The position numbers and the translations under genes are program-made. Positions 55,219 through 64,000 of a stretch of DNA of 64,000 bases are shown here, piece after piece. The stretch is from Acidithiobacillus caldus ATCC 51756 (GTDB lineage: Bacteria; Pseudomonadota; Gammaproteobacteria; Acidithiobacillales; Acidithiobacillaceae): NCBI RefSeq assembly GCF_000175575.2, contig NZ_CP005986.1, positions 186,001-250,000 on the forward strand, in the 5' to 3' direction. Position 1 is the first letter of the stretch; each line of letters begins with the position of its first letter. The notes beneath the pieces are model-generated. The model worked only from the letters and a program-made list of their open reading frames with translations. It was not told the DNA's origin and did no database searches.

Positions 55219-55333
55219 CGATATTACCTCATTGCGAATAAGCCATTGAACTAAAATGTAGGACATCTGGCAATTGTGGTCAAGGACGATCCACACAAAA
55301 GCAAGATCCGAACGGACATGACCAAAGCGTGGA

Positions 55334-56503
55334 TCAAGCCGAACATCCGCCCTGTTTGCCACTTTGGAACGCCGCCCACTCCCGCTCCACGAATGCCGTG
55401 AACTCCGCGCGGAAACGCTCTGGGGCGAAGCGCAGGGCGTTTTCGCGGCAGGCTTCCGGGGTGATGGCCGCGCCCGCAGCCTCGAAGCGCTTCACGGCGG
55501 CGATGATGGCGGCGGCGGATTGTTCGTAAAAGAATACGCCGGTGGGCGCGGGGGACGACCCGGCGCGCTCCGCATCCAGCAGGGGAACGATGGTCTCCAA
55601 CGCCCCACCCCTGCCAAGGGCGATGACAGGCGTCCCGCAGGCCTGGGCCTCTAGGGGGGAGATACCGAAGTCCTCCTCCGCCGCGAACACGAAGGCCCGC
55701 GCACGCTGCAGGTGATCGCGCAGGACCTCCACGCCCGCAAAGCCCAGCAATTGCACGTTCGGCCCCGCCTTGGCCCGGACCTTGGCGAAATCCGGCCCAT
55801 CCCCGATCACCACCAGACGCTTGTCCGGCATGGCGCTGAAGGCCTCGACGATCAGGTCCACTTTCTTGTATGGGACCATGCGCGAGGCGGTAACGTAGAA
55901 ATCTTCCTTGTCCCAGCACAGGGGAAAATCCGCCACATCCACCGGCGGGTAGATGACACGGGACTCGCGCCGGTACACCTTGCGGATGCGCCGTGCGATA
56001 AAAGAGGAATTGGCAACAAAGGCGTCCACACCGTTCGCCGTGCGAACATCCCACAGGCGGATATAATGTAGGATCGCCTTTGCCATCCAACTCCTTATGC
56101 CCCGCTGTAGCCCAGCCTCCCGTAGATATTGATGTTGTAAGTCCCAAGCATAACGGATGGGGGAGTGCACATAGCTGATATGAAGTTGATCTGGCCCAGT
56201 CAGTACCCCTTTGGCCACCGCATGGCTGCTGGACAAAACCAGGTCATAAGCGGAGAGATCCAATTGCTCGATGGCCAGAGGCATGAGGGGTAGATAGCCG
56301 CGATACTTTTTTCGTGCCCGAGGCAGGCGCTGGATGAAGGACGTGGTCGCCGGCTTGTTGTAAATGAAATCACGCTGACCAAGGGGCAAAAAATCCACCA
56401 GGCTGAAGAGATCGGCGTCGGGATAACAGGCAAGCATCTGCTCCAGTACCCGCTCCGCTCCCGCGTAAACCACCAGCCAGTCGTGAACTATGGCGATGCG
56501 CAT
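55334..56503 (-). CDS. GT4 glycosyltransferase (mannosyltransferase-like)
   Basis: 389 residues, GT-B fold. Acceptor domain with MRIAIVHDWLVVYAGAERVL, SYVHSPIRYAWDLQHQYL; donor domain with YPPVDVADFPL, ASRMVPYKKVDLIVEAF, VVIGDGPDFAKVRAKA, and the E-x7-E motif FAAEEDFGISPLEAQACGTP. Close in shape to WbaZ/MtfB-type mannosyltransferases, fitting the GDP-mannose made by ManC. Intact and on the same strand as the other glycan genes. Confidence 0.9.
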   Translation of the reverse strand: MRIAIVHDWLVVYAGAERVLEQMLACYPDADLFSLVDFLPLGQRDFIYNKPATTSFIQRLPRARKKYRGYLPLMPLAIEQLDLSAYDLVLSSSHAVAKGVLTGPDQLHISYVHSPIRYAWDLQHQYLREAGLQRGIRSWMAKAILHYIRLWDVRTANGVDAFVANSSFIARRIRKVYRRESRVIYPPVDVADFPLCWDKEDFYVTASRMVPYKKVDLIVEAFSAMPDKRLVVIGDGPDFAKVRAKAGPNVQLLGFAGVEVLRDHLQRARAFVFAAEEDFGISPLEAQACGTPVIALGRGGALETIVPLLDAERAGSSPAPTGVFFYEQSAAAIIAAVKRFEAAGAAITPEACRENALRFAPERFRAEFTAFVEREWAAFQSGKQGGCSA

Positions 56504-56509
56504 CAGTCT

Positions 56510-56650
56510 TCCGCAGCCTCCGCAAGCACCCGCCAGGTCAGTTCGGCGGTTTTAGCCCAGTTGAATTGTCCACAGCCCGCGGCTGCCCCTTCTCTCGTAG
56601 ACCCGCGCGCAGGGAACTATCCTCGATAAGCCCATTCGGCGCGCGCACAA
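56510..56650 (-). pseudogene. Glycosyltransferase C-terminal fragment
   Basis: On the minus strand, frames read SSLRAGLREKG and, after a shift, CGQFNWAKTAELTWRVLAEA-AED-stop, the usual last helix of GT4 enzymes (FxWxKTAE). No N-terminal part is present next to it, and a small ORF here is out of frame. It is a leftover of a deleted glycosyltransferase gene. Confidence 0.6.
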
Positions 56651-56762
56651 ACCACCAGCCAGTCATGGATTTATTGCTATATGCATACCTCGGCGTTACC
56701 TTTAGTTCTTCGGGAGTCAGCCAGTGCGGCATAAATGTTGAAGCAATAGGTTTCGCGCCGAG

Positions 56763-57929
56763 TCATTGTATATCATTAAGTAACTGTCGCTGAAAATGTG
56801 TTGGCCCCATCTTGGCAGATACCTCCTTTTGCAGCGCCTCTGCCTTACTCACAACATCGTCGTAGGAGCGCATCATGCTGGTCAATAGCTGCACGAATTC
56901 ATCCGCAGTGGAAGCAATATACATTTGATTCACCAGCCATACAGGAAATCCCTCTGCACCTTTTGGTGTGGTTACCATAGGCTTGCCGTATCCAATGGCA
57001 TCCAGCACCTTGATCTTAACACCTGCGCCAGAAAAAATTGGCGCCACAACAATCTGCGACTTGCATACGAATGCGTCAATATCATCCACAAAGCCACAAA
57101 CGCGCACACCATCGTATGCAGAAAATTGTTCGCTACCCTTTCCCGCCACATGCAACTGCACACTGTCTCGCCTTAATTCCGGCAAAACCTTGTCACAAAA
57201 CCAATGCAGGCCATTATAGTTATTTGGTAACGTAAGATCGCCATAGTAAGAAAGGATGAACGGCGTCCCCTTCCCGGACTCTCGGGCTCCACAAGGCTTG
57301 TCGGCAGGAATGGGAAGGGCCAACCGAAGTCTGTCCGCAGGCAAACGGTAGTGCAGTAGCAAGGTATCCCTCTCTATTTCTGAAATCGCATAAAGATATG
57401 AAAAATCGGAAAGAAACATATTTTCGAGAGGACGATATTGTAGAACAGACATTTGGTGGGCGAGTTTGAGTAACCCTCGCGATTCCAAGGCAACAGAATA
57501 ATGATATGCACTTTCAATATTGTGGACCCTAAGAATCGATTTCGCATTCTTTGGTATTATGCGCTTGATATCCGACCACAGGCTAAATAGCTGCATACCT
57601 TCGATGAATATAACAATTTGATCGGTATTAGCCACAATTGCCCGACGAATATCTATTACCATGCGCCGATTGTACCTGCGAACACAGGCAAGCGGATAAC
57701 GCCAACGCCACGGCCGGGGATCAATGCCTCTTGCGTATAAATGGAGATGAACATTGGCGGGTAGCGATTCTGGAGTGATAAGCTCCTGTGGATAATCGAT
57801 CGCGTAAATTGTTACGTCGTCCACAATGGAAGCAGTAGCCTCAATGCGACGACGAATATCCTCGGATCCACCATTGGAATGTTTACGGTATGGATTCACT
57901 AGCGAGCAAAATATGACATGGGTTATCAT
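56763..57929 (-). CDS. GT4 glycosyltransferase
   Basis: 388 residues, low-GC codon use compared with manC. GT-B fold with N-terminal VIFCSLVNPYRKHSNGGSED, a middle RVHNIESAYHYSVALESRGL, and donor site ILSYYGDLTLPNNYNGLHWF, PIFSGAGVKIKVLDAIGYGK (E-x7-E variant without the first Glu). Likely transfers a hexose in the surface glycan; the exact sugar cannot be told. Confidence 0.85.
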   Translation of the reverse strand: MITHVIFCSLVNPYRKHSNGGSEDIRRRIEATASIVDDVTIYAIDYPQELITPESLPANVHLHLYARGIDPRPWRWRYPLACVRRYNRRMVIDIRRAIVANTDQIVIFIEGMQLFSLWSDIKRIIPKNAKSILRVHNIESAYHYSVALESRGLLKLAHQMSVLQYRPLENMFLSDFSYLYAISEIERDTLLLHYRLPADRLRLALPIPADKPCGARESGKGTPFILSYYGDLTLPNNYNGLHWFCDKVLPELRRDSVQLHVAGKGSEQFSAYDGVRVCGFVDDIDAFVCKSQIVVAPIFSGAGVKIKVLDAIGYGKPMVTTPKGAEGFPVWLVNQMYIASTADEFVQLLTSMMRSYDDVVSKAEALQKEVSAKMGPTHFQRQLLNDIQ

Positions 57930-57938
57930 ATATAATTT

Positions 57939-58223
57939 CTACCCATATTTAATTTCGTGGATGGCGACCGCTTCCTTTGTTATCGCCAGATGACCGATAT
58001 TGCTCAAACCCCAGTGCAATTGCCCCCGCGTCCGAAGGGGCAGGACCGTCTGCTGCCAGTGGTGAGCGCGGGCACCGCTGAGAGGGCGCCGGGGAGCGAT
58101 CTGATGCATTTGATCAGACGGCATGCGCTGCAGTAACTCCAGCAGGTAGCGTTGAACGCCGGTTATCGGGTGAGAGAGAATGCGCGTGTTTATCGCGAAC
58201 TCTGGCAGTCTGTTGGTAGTCAC
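57939..58223 (-). pseudogene. GT4 glycosyltransferase, N-terminal fragment
   Basis: 94 residues reading FAINTRILSHPITGVQRYLL then IAPRRPLSGARAHHWQQTVL and LHWGLSNIGHLAITKEAVAI-HEIKYG, the first quarter of a WbpX-like GT4 enzyme with the typical TGVQRY motif. It stops at HEIKYG where the sequence should go on; the remainder is absent. Probably truncated by deletion. Confidence 0.7.
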
Positions 58224-58229
58224 AAAATG

Positions 58230-59516
58230 TCATGCCTTCCTGGAAATAAGCCAGACCGTAAATAACAATAAATAATCCAGCGTAGTGATCCCGAATATGC
58301 TGGTGAACGGAAAGGTGGAACAGGCGCTAACCACACCGATGGTGAGGATACTCCGTGGATGAGCTTGGAGGCCTTTCATAAGGGTTTTCCACAACTGCCA
58401 TATAAATGCCAGAATAACAAGGAATCCAACCAGTCCAAACTGGAACAACAAAGATAACCAGACATTGTCAATAACAATTTTCTGGGTGAGGGCAAATCGA
58501 CTGCTCTGCATTAACCCCGTGCCCAACAGCATCGTAGCCACGCCGTGGTTTAACCATATTCCACTGTAATGCGCCCATTCTTCATAGCGTATGAGCAAGG
58601 ACGCGTCGGCAAAGAGATGATCAGTACCGCGTAATCCAGCGATGATCGCAGGCGCTACGAATGCGACAAACAAGCCTATGCCCGCATAGACGCCCCAAAG
58701 CAGGGACAGTCGGATGCCGCGCCACTTGAAAAATGTGATTAAAGCTGCCGTGGTCACGGCAAGCAGCACCTCCACATAAGTGGCTCTTGTCAATGTCATG
58801 TAGGTAGCCACAAGCGCTAGAACGAAGCCAATGGCAGCTAAAGATTTACGGCGTCCATTCCATTGACCTAGGGCCGCCACGCTCATAGCCGCTACCAGAG
58901 CGAGGTAGTGCCCAAAGTTGGAGGCCGAGCCAAAGAGAGAGAAGGCACGCACCCGTCCATAAAAATCCCAGGAATAGACCTGAAAGTATTGATCCACAGA
59001 TATAGTAGGCAGAATAGGATCGTTAGTGACGCTTTGCCAGATTCCCAAGCTAACCAAGAGTACAAAAAGCCATGTGATTATCGTGGCAATCTGCCGCTCA
59101 TCTACGGTTTCTTTGAAAGCATACAGGAGCGGAAGTAACAATAGAAAATATAATGTTGACTCAAAGCTATAAACAATGTATATCAAGGAGTAGTTGGCGA
59201 AGAACGTAAAAAATACGGCTTCAAAAAACAGATAAGTTACTAAGGTCGCCCACGCAAGAAGTATCGGCGCAGGTGTGCCTAGCTTGCGTTTTATCAACAC
59301 GCCCAAGACTGCAATGGCTATCATGAGCAATTTTAGGACAACGGTTGGAATTTGCACATGACCAGAGAAAATAGCCATCTCGATCTGCGGCATCACTCCA
59401 TTAATCATGGAAAGCAGGAGCACCAGAAGCAGGATATATCCCAGCCAATGGCTGAGCCCCCAACTCTGCTCCCGCACCTGCTGGCGGCTCTGTGTATATG
59501 CTACGGCGACCCTCAT
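58230..59516 (-). CDS. O-antigen polymerase (Wzy)-like protein
   Basis: 428 residues, about eleven to twelve hydrophobic helices, with a periplasmic segment containing RGTDHLFADASLLIRYEEWA-HYSGIWLNHGVATMLLGTGL, similar to the Wzy loop of bacterial polysaccharide polymerases. No clear partner gene fixes the product. Its ATG overlaps the upstream GT2 stop by 4 bp. Low GC relative to the left flank. A second Wzy/WaaL-type protein is at 50404. Confidence 0.75.
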   Translation of the reverse strand: MRVAVAYTQSRQQVREQSWGLSHWLGYILLLVLLLSMINGVMPQIEMAIFSGHVQIPTVVLKLLMIAIAVLGVLIKRKLGTPAPILLAWATLVTYLFFEAVFFTFFANYSLIYIVYSFESTLYFLLLLPLLYAFKETVDERQIATIITWLFVLLVSLGIWQSVTNDPILPTISVDQYFQVYSWDFYGRVRAFSLFGSASNFGHYLALVAAMSVAALGQWNGRRKSLAAIGFVLALVATYMTLTRATYVEVLLAVTTAALITFFKWRGIRLSLLWGVYAGIGLFVAFVAPAIIAGLRGTDHLFADASLLIRYEEWAHYSGIWLNHGVATMLLGTGLMQSSRFALTQKIVIDNVWLSLLFQFGLVGFLVILAFIWQLWKTLMKGLQAHPRSILTIGVVSACSTFPFTSIFGITTLDYLLLFTVWLISRKA

Positions 59517-60391
59517 CCGATTTTCCTCATGCCAGCATAGGTGCCGCGCAGGGTCGCGACAAAACCGGGCAGGTTACATCGCAACACTCGCTTGGCCAGG
59601 CGCCCCAGCACGCCAATGGAAATTGGCCACGCTGGGATCAGCGCGTAGCGTCGGAAAAAGCGAACCGCCGACGCATTGAAGTAATAATCCAGCAATGGAC
59701 TGCCTTTGCCTGTTGCCGCGTGTTCTCTGTGAAGAACGATGGATTGATCGGCAACGGCGAGGCGCCACCCCGCCTTGCGTAGGCGAAACGAAAAATCCGT
59801 ATCTTCCCAGTACATGAAAAAAGTATTCTCGTCCAATAACCCGACTTCTTCCAGCGCGCGGCGGCGTAACAAGATACTGGCAGCAGTAAGGTAATGAAGC
59901 CTTGCGCCAGGCACTGGACCGAGGTGATGCCGTGTACGTCCAGACCAAAAACACACACTACCCCCACCCCAAGCCTGAATGTCCTTGGGATTGTCCAAAT
60001 AGTAGAGCACAGATCCAACCGCGCCAACCCCAGGATCAGTCTCAGCCACAGCGACCATGGCAGTCAGCGCGTGGGGATCGACTGTTGTGTCGTTGTTCAG
60101 GAGCCAAATATAATCAGCACCTTCTTCCAGGGCACGGCGGACACCCACATTGCAACCACCGGAGAAACCGAGGTTACGCCCCGTTTCCAGGATGGGAACC
60201 TCGGGATGGGCAGCGCGGATGCGCGCGACGGAATCATCCGTAGAGCCATTGTCGACCACTAATACGCGATAATTGGTATAATCTAACGACGCTAAGGAAT
60301 CCAGACAGGCGATAGTGTCTTGCCAGCCGTGCCAGTTGAGAAGAATTATCCATATTGCAGGCGAGTTATGGTCAAGTAATGTTTCAGGCAT
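59513..60391 (-). CDS. GT2 glycosyltransferase (rhamnosyltransferase-like)
   Basis: 292 residues. GT-A fold: WIILLNWHGWQDTIACLDSL, RVLVVDNGSTDDSV, GRNLGFSGGCNVGVRRALEE, DYIWLLNNDTTVDP (DxD-type NND), then the acceptor region LLDENTFFMYWEDTDFSFRL and C-terminal amphipathic helix. This is the WbbL/RfbN-like group that adds rhamnose or another deoxysugar to lipid-linked glycan. Overlaps the Wzy-like gene by 4 bp and the next gene by 8 bp. Confidence 0.88.
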   Translation of the reverse strand: MPETLLDHNSPAIWIILLNWHGWQDTIACLDSLASLDYTNYRVLVVDNGSTDDSVARIRAAHPEVPILETGRNLGFSGGCNVGVRRALEEGADYIWLLNNDTTVDPHALTAMVAVAETDPGVGAVGSVLYYLDNPKDIQAWGGGSVCFWSGRTRHHLGPVPGARLHYLTAASILLRRRALEEVGLLDENTFFMYWEDTDFSFRLRKAGWRLAVADQSIVLHREHAATGKGSPLLDYYFNASAVRFFRRYALIPAWPISIGVLGRLAKRVLRCNLPGFVATLRGTYAGMRKIG

Positions 60392-61487
60392 TGGTGTACT
60401 TCCGCAACACTAGCTCGAAAGAATCACATGCCCTTCTCCACGTAAATTTTTTAATGGATTCGTAACCAGCACGTGCGAGATCTGAACGTAACTTTTGATC
60501 TGCGATTAATGTTCGAACTGCTGCCGCCAGCCCTAAGGAGTCAGCAGGTGGAACGAAAAGCCCATTGTGTCCGTGCTCAAGAAATTCGCGATGACCGCCT
60601 ATATCGGTAGCTACCACAGCAGTGCCACACATCATCGCTTCGCAAGCGGGAAGTCCCCAGCCCTCGCTGAGACTGGGCGCCAAAAATATGGCTGCACGGT
60701 TATAAAGTTCCCTTAGCAATAAGGGAGAGGGAAGCCTATAATATTCAATCCACGGAGGCAAAGTGGGTCGACGAGTTGTGCCAAACAAAGTTCCGACTAA
60801 GCATGGGAACTCCTTCTTCAAGGAAATCAGTGCCTCAACACCATATCGGGATCCTTTCCAAGACAATGGATGGTACAACATCATAATATGATATGGGTTA
60901 CGCAATTTGATATCGTGATCGATTCCGAATGAATCAAAATCAAGGCCGTTCGGTATATAGTCGCTCTCCTCTCCCATGGAGTCAGCAATATCTTTTAACC
61001 AACGTGCTATCACGATCTTATGTAAGGGGGCGCGCCATGTCTGCTCAAGCCTGGAAATATCGTTATGTCCCCAATTCTCCCAGTGCTGGATAAGATAAAA
61101 CTTTTCCCCTTTGCTCGAAGGATAATCGCTCACCCATTCGGCTGTCTGCCACGCAGTGGCTATAATAGCATCACTCTCGTGTATAAATCTCTCACTCAGC
61201 GATGGGCGCCAGAGTAACTGTACCCTGGGATCAATAGAAAACCATTTGTTTGGGAGATAACTTTTATCGATCGCGCGTTGAAAAAAACGAGCTAGTTTTT
61301 TGGGGTATTCTAAAATTGCAGTAGTTTTATCGAGCAGCGCAGTATGCACCACCGCTACGGAATGTCCATTTGCCGCTAGACAATTAGCGTATTGATAGAC
61401 CACTTTAAATCCGCCAATTGGATGTTTTCCCGGTCCGGGAAGTGTAAAGGTGATCTTCAACTTAACGGATTCCTGCGCAATCAACAT
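60384..61487 (-). CDS. GT4 glycosyltransferase
   Basis: 367 residues. ITFTLPGPGKHPIGGFKVVY (acceptor-domain start), IIATAWQTAEWVSDYPSSKG, donor motif FLAPSLSEGWGLPACEAMMC-GTAVVATDIGG with the E-x7-E pair. The N-terminal codons (MLIAQESVKLK) overlap the upstream gene by 26 bp, so the start may be a little internal. Retaining GT-B enzyme; sugar unknown. Confidence 0.88.
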   Translation of the reverse strand: MLIAQESVKLKITFTLPGPGKHPIGGFKVVYQYANCLAANGHSVAVVHTALLDKTTAILEYPKKLARFFQRAIDKSYLPNKWFSIDPRVQLLWRPSLSERFIHESDAIIATAWQTAEWVSDYPSSKGEKFYLIQHWENWGHNDISRLEQTWRAPLHKIVIARWLKDIADSMGEESDYIPNGLDFDSFGIDHDIKLRNPYHIMMLYHPLSWKGSRYGVEALISLKKEFPCLVGTLFGTTRRPTLPPWIEYYRLPSPLLLRELYNRAAIFLAPSLSEGWGLPACEAMMCGTAVVATDIGGHREFLEHGHNGLFVPPADSLGLAAAVRTLIADQKLRSDLARAGYESIKKFTWRRACDSFELVLRKYTNA

Positions 61488-62889
61488 TGTTTGTTGGCAA
61501 GTCGTTGGCTTGAGCTAAGTTATGTACACTCGTAGGCCACAGTGCATACCATTTGTTATTATTGATGATATCCAGGAGATGATACGTGCTAGCAAACCAG
61601 TCCCTGTAGGCCATACCGACTGACTTGGGCTCCTCATTTCTTTCGGCAAGCGCCAACCAATTTACTATTGCATCGGCGATGGCGTCTGCGCCTGTATTCT
61701 CAAAGTAAAAGGCATGTTGACCAGCGACCTCCCTAAATATTGGAATGTCTCGTGCAATGATCGGTAATCCGTGGTAGGCAGCTTCAATTAGCGGAAGACC
61801 GAAACCTTCCGAGAAGGATGCAGCCAAAAGTGCCGTGGAGTTACTATACAGCGATACTAATGCCGCATCATCAACGAACTCAAACCAAAACAAGCGGTTA
61901 CCATACTCTCTATGGTTTATTATCGTTCCTTTAATGCTGGGTTGTAAAAGCCCGACTTTGCCGACGATAACAAGAATTACGTCTAAACCTTTGCTCCATA
62001 GTGTTTCAAAGGCCTGTATGACCTGCGCGTGACCTTTATGGGGATCCATAACACCTACCATTAGGAAAATAGGCTTATTCTTGGCATTCAACGTAGTATG
62101 GATGCAGTCTGGTACACCGTAGGTACCAAGTTCTTTTAAATTGATAAAATCTGCCCCTAAATAGAAAAAGCCTATTTGGAGATTTTTATTTTCGTAAATC
62201 CCTTTTTTATTTAACCAATCTAATAATTCGTCCGCGATGGACTTAGAAACGCAGATAATCCCATCTGATGTAGATAGAACACCGTGCAACCAGTTGCGAT
62301 AAGTTCGGCGAGCGATGTGCGCTATTAGTGAGGATGTGAGGTCGCTGTCTCCTAGACAGCAAGAGCGTAAATCAAGAAGGTCGTGGACGACAAAGTAGGT
62401 TTTTAGACCTTGTAATCGTAACTCTTGTAACGCCTTAAAGTTGAATTTTCGGTATAAATCTAGGCTGATAAATATGTCTCCGGGTTTTACGTTAATAGGA
62501 TAGTTGTTCAACCCCGATGAGTGACAACGATCGCCATCGTGGCCTTTCTCGCCGCATGTTATGAGGCCGTCGCGAGTCGATTTGACGGTAACAACTTGAT
62601 AGCCCTTCGCGGCTGCTGATAATTGCTCTAATATCTTATGTACGACGCGATGTATGCCCCTTGCATCCTTGTATGATGATATCGCAGAGATATCGTAAAA
62701 AAGTGTCGGTTGAGCAGTGACGGCCGCAAGATCTTCATAAATGTGACCCCTGTGCTTGGTAGGCGCAAAATTTATCCGCCGATTTCTTGTCCTGAAGTAG
62801 AATACGGCGACATCAATCCATCTCATTGGCAGGGGAAAATATTCCGATATTAACCGGAGCACATTTCGTAATCTCTGCTTACTTTTCAT
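61462..62889 (-). CDS. GT4 glycosyltransferase, long form
   Basis: 475 residues. An N-terminal extension before LFYDISAISSYKDARGIHRV; donor domain PIFLMVGVMDPHKGHAQVIQ, VIVGKVG, ASFSEGFGLPLIEAAYHGLP with E-x7-E. The R-x-x-R-V-V-x-x start is that of the mannosyltransferase-type (WbdA/MtfA) enzymes. AT-rich codon use, typical of acquired glycan genes. Polar to the Wzx gene upstream. Confidence 0.88.
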   Translation of the reverse strand: MKSKQRLRNVLRLISEYFPLPMRWIDVAVFYFRTRNRRINFAPTKHRGHIYEDLAAVTAQPTLFYDISAISSYKDARGIHRVVHKILEQLSAAAKGYQVVTVKSTRDGLITCGEKGHDGDRCHSSGLNNYPINVKPGDIFISLDLYRKFNFKALQELRLQGLKTYFVVHDLLDLRSCCLGDSDLTSSLIAHIARRTYRNWLHGVLSTSDGIICVSKSIADELLDWLNKKGIYENKNLQIGFFYLGADFINLKELGTYGVPDCIHTTLNAKNKPIFLMVGVMDPHKGHAQVIQAFETLWSKGLDVILVIVGKVGLLQPSIKGTIINHREYGNRLFWFEFVDDAALVSLYSNSTALLAASFSEGFGLPLIEAAYHGLPIIARDIPIFREVAGQHAFYFENTGADAIADAIVNWLALAERNEEPKSVGMAYRDWFASTYHLLDIINNNKWYALWPTSVHNLAQANDLPTNNVDCAGIR

Positions 62890-62983
62890 AAGTCACGCGG
62901 AATCTCATATGTTGTAAATACTGTGCGTAATACGGTCTTAATTTGCCCTCTATTGTTTTGCTCAGTGAGCAGCTCTATTCTAG

Positions 62984-64000
62984 TTAAAAAGTGCAAAGTA
63001 ATCGTACCTTATGCTTTACATTGTCAGGAAGGATATGTAAGGATAATAATGCAGTTGCGAGTATTATTCCTATTGTGCATATCATATAGTACAATGGCTC
63101 AATGCTTATTGACGCTAGCAGTATCGATGCGCCAAGGATGGGCAGTGCTTTAATTGATGGTTTCGCTAGTAATGGCAAATTACCGCTAGCCTTAAACCAC
63201 GCAAAAGAATCTAGTGTCATTCGCAGTGACCAGGCGATGGCCGCTCCAGTAATTCCGGCATATTTTATTAGAATCCACAGAATGGTTAAGAAGGGTACCA
63301 GCTGAATAAAGTAAAACTTAGTAATTATATCTGGTCGTCCTATTCCCTGTAGGTATGAATAACACGGGTATGATGGTCCATTTAACCATATTCCAATCAG
63401 TAAAATAATTGCTATGGGTGTGGTCTCGTTCGCGAGAGGTTCGCCGATCCAGAGATCGAGAAATGGGTGCATAAGTAGTATTGCGGTGACTATTAAGGGA
63501 GTTTGGATGGCGATGAGCGATCTAATTGACGGATCCAAAAGGTCCTTGTTATCCCCTGGTTGGTTTTGAGAAAAACGCGGGAATAACGTTGTGTTGAGAG
63601 CGGATGGCAGATAAGTTAATTTTTGAGTTAAGTTAAAGGGTACGGTATATGCGGTTACGGAAGCGGCTCCGAGTTGGACGCCGATTACGAGCCGATCAAT
63701 GATGGTGAGCAGAGGTATGACGGCACCGGAAACGCTCACCCAGCCACCAAAGCGGAGTAACGGACCGATCTCTGCGCGATCCAAGATAGGCCATCCCACA
63801 ATGGGGAGGCTGCGCGTGGTTACCCACAGCATGACCAGAACCCCCATCAGGCGTCCCGCCAGCGCTGCGGCGATAAGCTCAGCGATGTTACCATGGCCAA
63901 AGGCAACGCTGAGCAATGGAAAGGTCTGTAGCCCAATCACGCCGATGATTTGGCTGATATTCAGCGAGAGAAATGCTTGCCGTGCCTCGAGTGCTCCGGC
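62984..64000 (-). CDS. Polysaccharide flippase (Wzx/MOP family), partial
   Basis: 338 residues open to the right edge (frame continues AGALEARQAFLSLNISQIIG upstream of a GTG at 63940). Helices like SVSGAVIPLLTIIDRLVIGV, AYTVPFNLTQKLTYLPSALN, LFPRFSQ, IILLIGIWLNGPSYPCYSYL and RPDIITKFYFIQLVPFLTIL belong to Wzx/MATE-type lipid-linked oligosaccharide flippases. N-terminal third lies outside the window. AT-rich. Confidence 0.85.
   Translation of the reverse strand, partial: AGALEARQAFLSLNISQIIGVIGLQTFPLLSVAFGHGNIAELIAAALAGRLMGVLVMLWVTTRSLPIVGWPILDRAEIGPLLRFGGWVSVSGAVIPLLTIIDRLVIGVQLGAASVTAYTVPFNLTQKLTYLPSALNTTLFPRFSQNQPGDNKDLLDPSIRSLIAIQTPLIVTAILLMHPFLDLWIGEPLANETTPIAIILLIGIWLNGPSYPCYSYLQGIGRPDIITKFYFIQLVPFLTILWILIKYAGITGAAIAWSLRMTLDSFAWFKASGNLPLLAKPSIKALPILGASILLASISIEPLYYMICTIGIILATALLSLHILPDNVKHKVRLLCTF

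Overview
The window looks like chromosomal DNA plus integrated accessory DNA from a Gram-negative proteobacterium, most likely an acidophilic sulfur oxidiser of the Acidithiobacillus type. The clues are a DoxX/DoxD-like quinone-associated membrane protein, many secreted beta-barrel and proline-rich envelope proteins, a Kdp potassium pump, a nickel/cobalt-type efflux pair and a dense load of insertion sequences. The genus is an inference; no rRNA or ribosomal gene is present to fix it.

Layout. (1) 1-6068: envelope cluster with a lytic transglycosylase, a DedA membrane protein, two outer-membrane beta-barrels and five short exported proteins rich in Pro, Tyr or Arg, one carrying 34 tandem GGPPP units. 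(2) 6830-9439: a GT2 polyprenyl-phosphate glycosyltransferase followed by an ArnT-like membrane glycosyltransferase. (3) 9440-18500: an insertion-sequence graveyard (IS5, IS3, IS21-like, ISL3, IS110 pieces) around a DoxX/DoxD-like gene and a broken HEPN-like gene. (4) 18557-24729: kdpFABC with an extra small membrane ORF, then an OmpL-like porin; both units are preceded by the same unusual AT-rich motif. (5) 24816-30793: a glutamate-5-kinase-like gene, small membrane proteins, an IS1595 insertion with exact 8-bp target duplication, a second, diverged and frameshifted kdpA, and an orphan OmpR/KdpE-type regulator. (6) 31037-32281: CsoR/RcnR repressor plus His-rich metal exporter. (7) 32369-36557: a SWIM-SNF2 helicase and a higBA module whose toxin is frameshifted. 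(8) 36677-42484: a TolC-like gene split by a complete IS66 element, cytochrome b561, and a second dedA with an internal stop. (9) 42635-50108: small exported proteins, an unknown 334-residue protein, umuDC, a LEA14-like protein, phage/IS debris, and a tyrosine recombinase next to the 3' half of a tRNA gene, which marks the right end of an integrated element. (10) 50404-64000: surface polysaccharide locus (O-antigen ligase/polymerase, manC, several glycosyltransferases, Wzx flippase running off the edge), with decayed gmd/rmd and glycosyltransferase remnants and a vapBC pair.

Working together: the left part remodels the envelope, Kdp plus the kinase-like gene fit potassium/osmotic adaptation, and the right end builds an exported polysaccharide from GDP-mannose and other sugars. 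Several loci can be reconstructed to an intact ancestral state by removing one insertion or one base, so much of the decay looks recent.
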